A stretch of DNA of 64,000 bases from contig NZ_CP119107.1 of assembly GCF_029094525.1 (NCBI RefSeq), forward strand, positions 2,046,001 to 2,110,000, read 5' to 3'. The translations under genes were made by a program, and so were the position numbers. The stretch is from Pullulanibacillus sp. KACC 23026 (GTDB lineage Bacteria; Bacillota; Bacilli; Bacillales; Sporolactobacillaceae). The notes under the pieces were generated by a model. The model searched no databases, was not told the DNA's origin, and saw only the letters and a program-made list of their open reading frames with translations. Position 1 is the first letter of the stretch; the number at the start of each line of letters is the position of its first letter. Positions 52,714 through 60,069 of this stretch are shown in pieces.

Positions 52714-54224
52714 GGGGGCTGACCCCTTTTTTACTAAAAAGGGGGTATCAGGTGAATCATCTAGGTCAAGAAAAAACTATTGAACTTTTTAAACTTCCAG
52801 CTTCTATTAATATTGAAGAATTTGAAGAACGAATCATCGAAACGAAAAAGGGTTTTTACAGGCTTCTTACTCCTGTTTTAACAGAAAACTTAATAAAAGA
52901 AATAACGGATACCATAAAGTCTTCACGAGACTACTATCTCATGAAACTATCCATAAACGAAATTGTTGATAAAATCGATCAGGCTGTTCAAAAATGGCTG
53001 AATCCACACTATCCTTTACGTCAGTTAGCTGAGTTGCTGTTACCTCCTTTAACAGGCTATGATGCTGAAATGATTCGCCTTGAACTTAAACAATACATGA
53101 GAAACTTTCGTAAAAAAGAGCTTTTGCGTTTCATTGATGAAGAATTGGATCAAGCAACGATTTTAGATGAATTCCGTCCTCGAAAAACGGGTGGGATGAG
53201 CATGGCATTCGGGCCAAGCCTTATTTTTCATGTTTTTTCTGGAAATGTTCCAGGGGTTCAGCTTTGGAGTTTAATCATGGGATTACTTGTTAAATCAGCT
53301 AATCTGGGTAAAACCTCATCAAGTGAGCCGTTAATGGCCGTGCTTTTTGGACAGTCCTTAGCAGAAGTCGATGAACGCCTCGCAGAAACGCTTGCCATTC
53401 TGCCATGGAAAGGAGGAACAGAGGAGCTTGAATTACCTTCTATTGAAGCGGCAGAAGCCATTATTGTTTATGGGTCTAATACAACGGTTGAAAAGATAAG
53501 GCCTATGGTCCCTTACTATAAACGTTTTCTGACTTATGGGCATAAAATCAGTTTTGCTCTTATTGGGAAGGAGGCGTTAACCGCAGATCGTTATTACGAA
53601 ACGATTCATCATCTTGCTGAAGATATCTCGATATATGACCAACAAAGTTGCCTATCCCCTCAACTTGTGATGATCGAAAAGGGGGGGGGCGTCTCACCTA
53701 AACAAGCAGCACAGCTCCTTGCTTCAGAGCTTGAACGTTATCATCTTAAAAGACCAAGGGCCGTTTTAAAGCCAAATGAAGCCATGGCCATTCAAAAAGC
53801 CAGACATCATTACACGTTTGCGGCTATGGAAAATCCTGAAGAGATAACCGTTTATCAGAGCCAAGGAGATACGGCCTGGACGGTCATTTTTCATTATCAC
53901 GTTGGATTTGAATTAAGCCCATTAAATCGAACGGTTCATGTCTTTACGACCGAAAAGTTAGAGGAGGATCTTCATGTTCTTCGTCCTTATCAACATTATC
54001 TTCAATCCTGCGGGGCGGCGGTCAAACCCGAGCGGCTGTTTAGCTTGGCTAAAGAATTAGGGAGCATTGGAGTAGATCGTATTTCAGCAATAGGCGAAAT
54101 GAATCACGCCAGGCCGGGCTGGCATCATGATGGGGGATTAAATTTACTAAGTTTGGTTCGCTTTATTGATATAGAGAAGACGGCTGAAGAGAAAGCGGAG
54201 CACTATGATCCGGATGTTGAATGA
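52710..54224 (+). CDS. LuxC-like acyl reductase
   Basis: A 504-residue LuxC-family enzyme of the aldehyde dehydrogenase fold that reduces an activated acyl group to aldehyde with NADPH. Its catalytic cysteine is in IYDQQSCLSPQLVMIEKGGG (Cys314). Other family blocks are GPSLIFHVFSGNVPGVQLWS and AEAIIVYGSNTTVEKIR. It overlaps the LuxE-like gene by 4 bases (ATGA). Just after the catalytic cysteine codon there is a run of nine G (53681-53689), a slippage-prone tract inside the reading frame. Confidence 0.8.
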   Translation: MRGLTPFLLKRGYQVNHLGQEKTIELFKLPASINIEEFEERIIETKKGFYRLLTPVLTENLIKEITDTIKSSRDYYLMKLSINEIVDKIDQAVQKWLNPHYPLRQLAELLLPPLTGYDAEMIRLELKQYMRNFRKKELLRFIDEELDQATILDEFRPRKTGGMSMAFGPSLIFHVFSGNVPGVQLWSLIMGLLVKSANLGKTSSSEPLMAVLFGQSLAEVDERLAETLAILPWKGGTEELELPSIEAAEAIIVYGSNTTVEKIRPMVPYYKRFLTYGHKISFALIGKEALTADRYYETIHHLAEDISIYDQQSCLSPQLVMIEKGGGVSPKQAAQLLASELERYHLKRPRAVLKPNEAMAIQKARHHYTFAAMENPEEITVYQSQGDTAWTVIFHYHVGFELSPLNRTVHVFTTEKLEEDLHVLRPYQHYLQSCGAAVKPERLFSLAKELGSIGVDRISAIGEMNHARPGWHHDGGLNLLSLVRFIDIEKTAEEKAEHYDPDVE

Positions 54225-54236
54225 GGAGAGAGTAAC

Positions 54237-55004
54237 ATGAATTTAACGAATAAAATCGTTCTGATAACAGGCGCGAGTCGGGGAATTGGCGCAGCACTTG
54301 CCAAAGCCTTTGGTCAACAAGGGGCCATCGTTATCGTGAATTATTTGAAGAATGAAAGACTAGCTTGGCAAGTGGTTGAAGAAATTGAGGGGCAAGGCGG
54401 ACAGGCTGTCGCTATGCAGGCAGATGTTCAAAAACCTAATGAAGCGCAAGAAATGGTAGAGAGAATAGCCGATGAATTAGGGTCGATTGACGTATTGGTG
54501 AATAATGCTTTACCGCACTATACCTTTAATCCCAAAACACGCCAAATGGCTTGGGAGGTTAAGTGGTCAAACTACCAATCACAATTTGACGGCAATGTCC
54601 AAGGTGCTTTTAATATGTGTCAAGCAGTTGTCCCTTTTATGAAAAATCAAGGGAAAGGCCGAATTATTAATATGGTTACCAACCTCATTGATTTTCCAAT
54701 CATCCCTTATCACGATTATACAACCGCAAAAGCTGCCTTGGTTGGCTTTACGCGTAATTTGGCCAAAGATTTGGGAGCTTTCAATATTACCGTTAACGCC
54801 GTTGCCCCAGGGCTCACATACCCTACCGATTCGAGCCTTGAAACCAAAGAAGAGGTGCGTGAACAACTCTTACACTTAACCCCGCTAAACCGACTAGCCA
54901 CCCCAAAAGACATCGCAGGCCCCGTCATGTTCCTAGCCTCCGACCACGCCTCCTTCATAACCGGCCAAGTCCTAAGAGTAGACGGCGGCCTCGTCATGCG
55001 ATGA
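54237..55004 (+). CDS. short-chain dehydrogenase/reductase (predicted aldehyde reductase)
   Basis: A 255-residue classical SDR. The NAD(P) motif is ITGASRGIGAALA (about 9-21), NNALPHY is the NNAG-equivalent, and the active-site pair is YHDYTTAKAAL (Tyr/Lys about 161-165). The C-terminus ITGQVLRVDGGLVMR is FabG-like. Twelve bases after the LuxC-like gene with GAGGAGAGAG before the ATG. In context it could reduce the aldehyde from LuxC to an alcohol. In the final 47 codons (54861-55001) no codon ends in T and only one codon other than ATG ends in G, in contrast to the preceding part of the gene. The stop TGA belongs to the element at 55002. Confidence 0.85.
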   Translation: MNLTNKIVLITGASRGIGAALAKAFGQQGAIVIVNYLKNERLAWQVVEEIEGQGGQAVAMQADVQKPNEAQEMVERIADELGSIDVLVNNALPHYTFNPKTRQMAWEVKWSNYQSQFDGNVQGAFNMCQAVVPFMKNQGKGRIINMVTNLIDFPIIPYHDYTTAKAALVGFTRNLAKDLGAFNITVNAVAPGLTYPTDSSLETKEEVREQLLHLTPLNRLATPKDIAGPVMFLASDHASFITGQVLRVDGGLVMR

Positions 55005-55043
55005 AACGCGGGGGGGAAACGCGGGGACGGTTCTGCTGTTTCA
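55002..55043 (+). repeat. TGAAAC...GTTTCA hairpin element, copy 8 (left arm duplicated)
   Basis: TGAAACGCGGGGGG is followed by a second GAAACGCG, then GGGACGGTTCT and GCTGTTTCA. The first TGA is the stop codon of the SDR gene. The duplicated left arm suggests a slipped or repeated insertion. Confidence 0.9.
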
Positions 55044-55105
55044 CTCCAACGGACAAGAGTGTCAGGGGAACCATGTAAACAGTTATTTAATAGTATTAAA
55101 CAATA

Positions 55106-55142
55106 AAAAAGAGTTCACGCATTAAACATGAACTCTTTTTCT
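55106..55142. terminator. terminator between the SDR gene and the convergent small gene
   Basis: Stem AAAAAGAGTTCA / TGAACTCTTTTT around an 11-nt loop; the symmetry allows use on both strands. Confidence 0.8.
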
Positions 55143-55223
55143 AATATAAATGTTAGGCGACTAGTTTATTAAGTTTTCAAAAGGCAAAATCATTTCTTCT
55201 AAAAGACGATCATCCCTCTTCAA

Positions 55224-55550
55224 TCAACCAAAAAACACACTTACACTCCCTTCTTGGCGAGCTGTCGTTAAACAATTTTGGATAAACTGTAGGATTTGTT
55301 TTTGATCCCAGTCCATAGGTTCTAACTGGGAAGAAGCATCATGCTTGAACACTTGTTTGTATTTCTCTATTGCTTTTTCGATCTCTTGTAACGAGAAACT
55401 GGCAATTTCGCCAGATCCGCTCACACCTGCATGATAGTCGTAAGCATCCAATAGAGCGTAAAGAATGGAAGCATTCGAATTCCCTAAACTAAATCGTGCA
55501 TACGCAATTTCTTGTCTCGCTTTGTTATATCCGCAAATATCGTGACCCAT
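55224..55550 (-). CDS. hypothetical protein
   Basis: A 108-residue protein with a strong ribosome binding site (AAGGAGGAACTTT) before the ATG. I do not recognise a named family. It begins MGHDICGYNKARQEIAYARF and contains YDYHAGVSGSGE and a C-terminal helical region ending VSVFFG. There is no membrane segment or signal peptide. Cys/His residues near the N-terminus (H3, C6) could bind metal, but nothing else supports this. Confidence 0.7.
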   Translation of the reverse strand: MGHDICGYNKARQEIAYARFSLGNSNASILYALLDAYDYHAGVSGSGEIASFSLQEIEKAIEKYKQVFKHDASSQLEPMDWDQKQILQFIQNCLTTARQEGSVSVFFG

Positions 55551-56002
55551 AAAGTTCCTCCTTCAAATTTTGATTTTATATAAACTTATATAAAACACGA
55601 GAGAATAGAGAAAAAAAGGCTGTAAGGGGGAGTATGAAGGACCCATCGAGGATAGACGTCATTCGGAGCAAGTGTGTTTTTAAAAAGGGCATGTCAAAAA
55701 ATGATTCGAGAAGGGTAAGTATGAATAAAAAACATAAGGAAGGCTGCTAAAAGAAAGTTTCGAAGTTAAATTAAGAAAGAGTTGACGCGTTGTAGGTAAC
55801 GAAAGATCGATTTTTCGTGGAATCTAGCGAGTTAAACCAAAAGAGGAATCGTTCATCTATTTTGATTATTTCATGACTTAATCCGGTTTGTCAATAACTT
55901 ATAATTCGACAAATTTCGAGCGTGCAGCGTGAAAAGAGTTCTTTTTGAAGTAAGAAAGGTTGTCTCTTCATAAGGTGATAGTTTTTAAGACATTTGTATT
56001 TG

Positions 56003-56038
56003 GGACATGACTGGTCAGAACCTGTGTCATGTCTTTTA
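56003..56038 (+). terminator. orphan intrinsic terminator
   Basis: Stem GACATGAC / GTCATGTC with a 14-nt loop, then TTTTAATT. No gene ends nearby on this strand; 55560-56000 shows no convincing open frame, so a non-coding transcript or gene remnant may end here. Confidence 0.6.
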
Positions 56039-56047
56039 ATTAGATAG

Positions 56048-56058
56048 GTGTCTGACAC
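56048..56058. repeat. GTGTCTGACAC palindrome
   Basis: A perfect 11-bp palindrome of the kind found in dispersed intergenic palindromes of Bacillales. A single isolated copy here. Confidence 0.4.
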
Positions 56059-56181
56059 GGTAAACCGATGGAAGATTTACCCTTTTTTAGCCTTTTTATT
56101 TGTAATCATCTCGATTCTAGATTGATTTAATCTGATTTATATCTAAAGCGATATTAATGTGAAAAAATATTACACTCCCTA

Positions 56182-56195
56182 TGTAACCGCTACCA
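56182..56195 (+). promoter_or_regulatory. possible CcpA (cre-like) site upstream of ppc
   Basis: TGTAACCGCTACCA matches the cre consensus TGWNANCGNTNWCA except at one W position. It lies 153 bp before the ppc start. Catabolite control of an anaplerotic enzyme is plausible but unproven. Confidence 0.35.
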
Positions 56196-56347
56196 TTGGC
56201 ATTAAATCAATGATTTAAGAGTGTTGTCATACAGTTTGGTCATTCATAATACATGAAATTTTTTTAAAAACATGGTAGCCTAAGAGTAATGAGGTATTAA
56301 AACAGCGCAAAAATAAACAGAATGTTCGTAATAGGGACGGTGAGAGA

Positions 56348-59116
56348 ATGACAACAGCATTATCCACGAATGAACATGATAGCAGTGCCCCTTTGCGTCA
56401 TGATGTGAACTTACTTGGCCATATTTTGGGTGAAGTACTTGTTCATCATGGTGGGCAGGAGTTATTAGATAAGGTTGAAAAAATTCGCCAAATGACTAAA
56501 TCACTGCGTACAAAGCATGTCGATGAAACTTACAAAGAATTAAAAGAAGAAATTCACAATTTAAAACCACCATTTAGACAGCAAGTGATCCGAGCCTTTT
56601 CGATTTATTTCCACCTGGTTAATATTGCGGAACAAAATCATCGGATCCGTCGCCGTCGTGAGTATCAGTTGCAAGAAGATTCTATTTCACAACCAGGCTC
56701 TATTGAGAACGCCGTTGCAGCTTTGAAAGAAAAACAGGTGTCTGGCGAGGTCATTCAAAATGTCTTAGACAAATTATCTTTGGAATTAATTATTACAGCC
56801 CATCCAACTGAGGCGACAAAACGAACGGTTTTAGAATTGCACAAACGCATTGCTGATCTATTAAAACAGTTAGATAATCCGATGCTTACAAAAAATGAAA
56901 AAAAGCATCTAAATGAGAGTTTAACTAACGAAATAACTGCTTTATGGCAAACGGATGAACTTCGCTACCGAAAACCTACTGTTATGGATGAAGTGAAAAA
57001 TGGTCTTTATTATTTTGATCAGACCTTATTTGACTGCTTACCTGAAATCCACCAAGAGTTAGAAGAACGCTTATCAGAGTTTTATCCTGATTACGATTGG
57101 AAGGTTCCGAACTTTTTGCGTTTTGGCTCTTGGATTGGCGGTGACCGTGATGGAAATCCAAACGTCACACCAGAAATTACTTATCAAACGCTGAAAGAAC
57201 ATAGGGCTCTCGTGCTTAAAAAATATGAGAAAGCACTACTATTGTTGATGGAGCACTTCAGTTATTCAACGAACAGAGTGGCAGTCAGTCAAGCCTTAAT
57301 CGATTCGGTTGAAAAAGAGGAAAGCACCTTACTAAGCGATGACCAAAAGTGGAGTGCCACTCATGAGATTTATCGGCGAAAGCTTGCCATTATGATTGAA
57401 AAGCTCCGTCATGTAGGTCGTTCCGAGAAAGGGTATCAATCAGCGGAGGCTTTATTAGACGATCTTTTACTGATTAATGAAAGCGTTAAAGGCCATTTGC
57501 CAAAAGGTCAAGTTTTAAAGAAATTACGTCAATTAATTCGACAAGTCCAACTGTTTGGGTTCCACCTTGCTACCCTTGATGTACGTAATCACAGTGGTGA
57601 ACATGAAGCAGCTATCACGGAAATTCTCCGAACGGTTAATCTTGCGGAAAATTACGCGGAGCTCTCAGAAGATGAAAAAGTAACCCTTCTAAATAAAGTG
57701 TTAAAGGATCCGCGGCCGATCGTTTTGTTGAATGAAGATTATTCGAAAGAAACGCAAAAAATGCTGAATGTCTTTCGAATGATCAAACGAGCTCATGATG
57801 AATTTGGCAGACGCTCGATTGAAGTGTATTTGATCAGTATGGCGGAATCGGCAAGTGATGTTCTAGAAGTGCTGCTTTTGGCAAAAGAAGCCGGCATTTA
57901 CCGACTTCATGCGGATGGCCGTATCGAAAGCCATCTCAACATTGCCCCATTGCTCGAAACGATTGACGATTTAGTTGCAGGTCCTGCTATTATGGAAAAA
58001 CTATTCCAGATGGACGTCTATCGTAATCAAGTTGCTGAGCACAATGACCGCCAGGAAATTATGCTTGGCTATTCAGATGGCAGTAAGGACGGCGGCACAC
58101 TCACCGCCAATTGGCACTTATATAAGGCGCAGCAAGAGATTCATAATGTAGCCAAAAAGTATGGAATCGGGTTGAAATTCTTCCATGGCCGCGGTGGTTC
58201 CCTTGGTCGTGGCGGCGGTCCGTTAAACCGAAGTATTTTGTCACAGCCTTTCGAAACATTGGGTGACGGAGTTAAAATCACCGAGCAAGGGGAAGTGCTA
58301 TCTTCCCGTTACCAACTTTATGAGATTGCCTATCGGAGTTTGGAGCAAGCAACATCGGCGCTCTTGACTGCTTCCGCCCACGTATCAAATGACTCAGAGT
58401 TTTCTCGGAAACATGATACAAAATGGGTAGAGGCAATGGAAGACATGTCAGCTGCTTCCTTAAGAAAATATCAGTCTTTAGTTTTTGAAGATCCTGATTT
58501 CTTGACCTACTTTAAGCAAGCGACTCCGTTATTAGAGCTTGGTGCTCTCAATATTGGTTCAAGACCGATGAGTCGTAAGGGCAGCGATCGCTTTGAGGAT
58601 TTACGTGCCATTCCTTGGGTGTTTGCTTGGACTCAGAGCCGTCAACTTCTTCCAGCCTGGTATGCTGCGGGTACGGGCATTCAAACTTTTATAGAGAAAG
58701 ATGCTGATCATCTCAACTTACTGAAGCAAATGTATAAGAGCTGGCCATTTTTCCGTTCAACGGTTGATAATTTACAAATGGCATTAACAAAAGCAGATTT
58801 GAAAACGGCCGTTGAATACATCGATATGGTTGAAGATAAAGAAGTAGCTAATCGTATTTTTAATAATATCGTCGATGAATATGAACGAACCAAGTCTGTT
58901 CTTTTACAAATTACAGAGAGCGAAGAGCTTTTAGACCAAACACCAACGATTCAGGCCTCTGTACGTCTAAGAAATCCTTACGTCGACCCATTGAACTTCC
59001 TTCAAGTAGACCTGATCTCGAAATCACGTCAAACCGAAGAAAAAGACGACGACCTATTCAACGAAGTCTTACTCACCATCAGCGGCATCGCAGCCGGCCT
59101 AAGAAACACAGGTTGA
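56348..59116 (+). CDS. ppc: phosphoenolpyruvate carboxylase
   Basis: A 922-residue enzyme, the usual bacterial length, that makes oxaloacetate from phosphoenolpyruvate and bicarbonate to refill the TCA cycle. Catalytic His is in ITAHPTEATKRTVLE (about 149-163); other signatures are RFGSWIGGDRDGNPNVTP, MLGYSDGSKDGGTLTANW, FFHGRGGSLGRGGGP (about 613-627) and the C-terminal GLRNTG. B. subtilis uses pyruvate carboxylase and lacks ppc, so this is informative about the host. ATG after GAGAGA. The 27 codons at 59030-59110 all end in C or A. The stop TGA belongs to the element at 59114. Confidence 0.97.
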   Translation: MTTALSTNEHDSSAPLRHDVNLLGHILGEVLVHHGGQELLDKVEKIRQMTKSLRTKHVDETYKELKEEIHNLKPPFRQQVIRAFSIYFHLVNIAEQNHRIRRRREYQLQEDSISQPGSIENAVAALKEKQVSGEVIQNVLDKLSLELIITAHPTEATKRTVLELHKRIADLLKQLDNPMLTKNEKKHLNESLTNEITALWQTDELRYRKPTVMDEVKNGLYYFDQTLFDCLPEIHQELEERLSEFYPDYDWKVPNFLRFGSWIGGDRDGNPNVTPEITYQTLKEHRALVLKKYEKALLLLMEHFSYSTNRVAVSQALIDSVEKEESTLLSDDQKWSATHEIYRRKLAIMIEKLRHVGRSEKGYQSAEALLDDLLLINESVKGHLPKGQVLKKLRQLIRQVQLFGFHLATLDVRNHSGEHEAAITEILRTVNLAENYAELSEDEKVTLLNKVLKDPRPIVLLNEDYSKETQKMLNVFRMIKRAHDEFGRRSIEVYLISMAESASDVLEVLLLAKEAGIYRLHADGRIESHLNIAPLLETIDDLVAGPAIMEKLFQMDVYRNQVAEHNDRQEIMLGYSDGSKDGGTLTANWHLYKAQQEIHNVAKKYGIGLKFFHGRGGSLGRGGGPLNRSILSQPFETLGDGVKITEQGEVLSSRYQLYEIAYRSLEQATSALLTASAHVSNDSEFSRKHDTKWVEAMEDMSAASLRKYQSLVFEDPDFLTYFKQATPLLELGALNIGSRPMSRKGSDRFEDLRAIPWVFAWTQSRQLLPAWYAAGTGIQTFIEKDADHLNLLKQMYKSWPFFRSTVDNLQMALTKADLKTAVEYIDMVEDKEVANRIFNNIVDEYERTKSVLLQITESEELLDQTPTIQASVRLRNPYVDPLNFLQVDLISKSRQTEEKDDDLFNEVLLTISGIAAGLRNTG

Positions 59117-59142
59117 AACGCAGGGACGGTTCTCCCGTTTCA
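59114..59142 (+). repeat. TGAAAC...GTTTCA hairpin element, copy 9
   Basis: Core GGGACGGTTCT, left arm TGAAACGCA, right arm CCCGTTTCA. It provides the stop codon of ppc. Confidence 0.9.
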
Positions 59143-59216
59143 CTCCTTTCTTCGATTCAACTCGTAATGGGTAAGAATTAAGTCATTTCCTGCTGATTAT
59201 TGACAATTAGTCAAGA

Positions 59217-59257
59217 TAGGGGGCTTTCCTTTATAAAGGAAGGCTCTTATTTTTATG
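59217..59257 (+). terminator. intrinsic terminator after ppc
   Basis: Stem GGGCTTTCCTTTA / TAAAGGAAGGCTC (with wobble pairs), followed by TTATTTTT. Confidence 0.75.
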
Positions 59258-59338
59258 GGATCAGGATGGATGAGGTAAGTACAAACGAATAGGAATAGAG
59301 GTAGCAGACCATCTGATTACTTTTTTGAATATAGTTAA

Positions 59339-59379
59339 AGGGTAGCGGTGAGGTGAATACACTTCACTACCTTCTTTTG
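59339..59379 (+). terminator. second terminator-like hairpin
   Basis: GGTAGCGGTGAGGTG can fold with CACTTCACTACC around AATA (with a bulge), then CTTCTTTTG. Confidence 0.5.
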
Positions 59380-59463
59380 ATTGTTAGGAAGCTTAATGCC
59401 AATTCATTGCCCGTTTTTAAAAATCCTATTAAAATCCATTTGTATTTTAAAAAACAATAGGTT

Positions 59464-59508
59464 AAAGTAAGGTATGATGTTTCTCGGGAAACATCATACC
59501 TTACTTTA
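59464..59508. promoter_or_regulatory. long hairpin enclosing a GTTTC-N4-GAAAC operator-like site
   Basis: AAAGTAAGGTATGATGTTTC and GAAACATCATACCTTACTTT form a perfect 20-bp stem around TCGG. Its centre is ATGTTTC-TCGG-GAAACAT, the same half-sites as the palindrome at 59543. It lies upstream of the MarR-type gene and could be an operator, a terminator or both. Confidence 0.6.
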
Positions 59509-59542
59509 TTTTCCGCAATTCATTTATTCAGTGAAACTTAAA

Positions 59543-59558
59543 TGTTTCCTAGGAAACA
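59543..59558. promoter_or_regulatory. palindromic operator TGTTTCCTAGGAAACA
   Basis: A perfect 16-bp palindrome 17 bp before the TTG start of the MarR-type gene, sharing GTTTC/GAAAC half-sites with the hairpin at 59479-59492. Best explained as the autoregulatory site of that MarR protein. Confidence 0.6.
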
Positions 59559-59574
59559 ACAAAGGGGTGATGAT

Positions 59575-60051
59575 TTGAATTTACCAGATAAAGCAGTGGA
59601 CTTATGGAGAGTTGTCTTACAGAAATTGGAACAAGAGAAGAGTCAACAATCCAATAAAATGTTGCGGGAATTAGATGAAGATTCCCGAAATTCGGGCTAT
59701 ACCTTATCCGAGCTGCAGGTTATAGATCTGATAGAGAAACTTGAAAACCCGAATGTCACTTTACTTGCTGAGAGGATGAAGATGACACGTGGTGCGATCT
59801 CCAAAATTGTTTCGAGACTAAAAGAGCGTCATGAAATAGACAGTTATCAATACGCTGATAATCAAAAAAAATTATATTACCGATTAACCTCCAAGGGGGA
59901 AAAAATTTGCCACTACCATCGGGCGATTCATGAAGAGGCTGAAAGGAAAGTGGTGGCTTTTTTCGAGCACTATTCAGATGAAGACCTTCAAGTTATTATA
60001 AAGTTTCTAACAGATGTGTCTAACCATGTTGATGGTTTGTTAGTTGATTAA
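59575..60051 (+). CDS. MarR-family transcriptional regulator
   Basis: A 158-residue winged-helix protein with helix-turn-helix NVTLLAERMKMTRGAISKIV and a wing with DNQKKLYYRLTSKG. The frame is open from an ATG at 59542, but that ATG lies inside the palindromic operator and has no ribosome binding site. The TTG at 59575 follows AAGGGGTGATGA and is the likelier start. It is 18 bp upstream of an MDR-family oxidoreductase gene, probably its target and operon partner. Confidence 0.85.
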   Translation: MNLPDKAVDLWRVVLQKLEQEKSQQSNKMLRELDEDSRNSGYTLSELQVIDLIEKLENPNVTLLAERMKMTRGAISKIVSRLKERHEIDSYQYADNQKKLYYRLTSKGEKICHYHRAIHEEAERKVVAFFEHYSDEDLQVIIKFLTDVSNHVDGLLVD

Positions 60052-60069
60052 ATCGAAAGGGTGAGTTCA

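Noticed and set aside
51589-54224. LuxE/LuxC pair as part of a bioluminescence operon
   Set aside because: No luxA, luxB or luxD is present. The only luciferase-like protein (40174-41166) is a distant LLM oxidoreductase 10 kb away in another unit.
34535-59116. Diversity-generating retroelement as the cause of the changed gene ends
   Set aside because: Those elements mutate adenines non-synonymously between a template and a variable repeat. Here changes look synonymous, of T to C and G to A type, and no template repeat or reverse transcriptase gene is in the window.
32766-59142. The 29-bp elements as ordinary intrinsic terminators
   Set aside because: The stem is short with a conserved 11-base loop and no T run follows, and several of the same genes have a separate terminator just downstream (for example 36064-36113 and 59217-59257).
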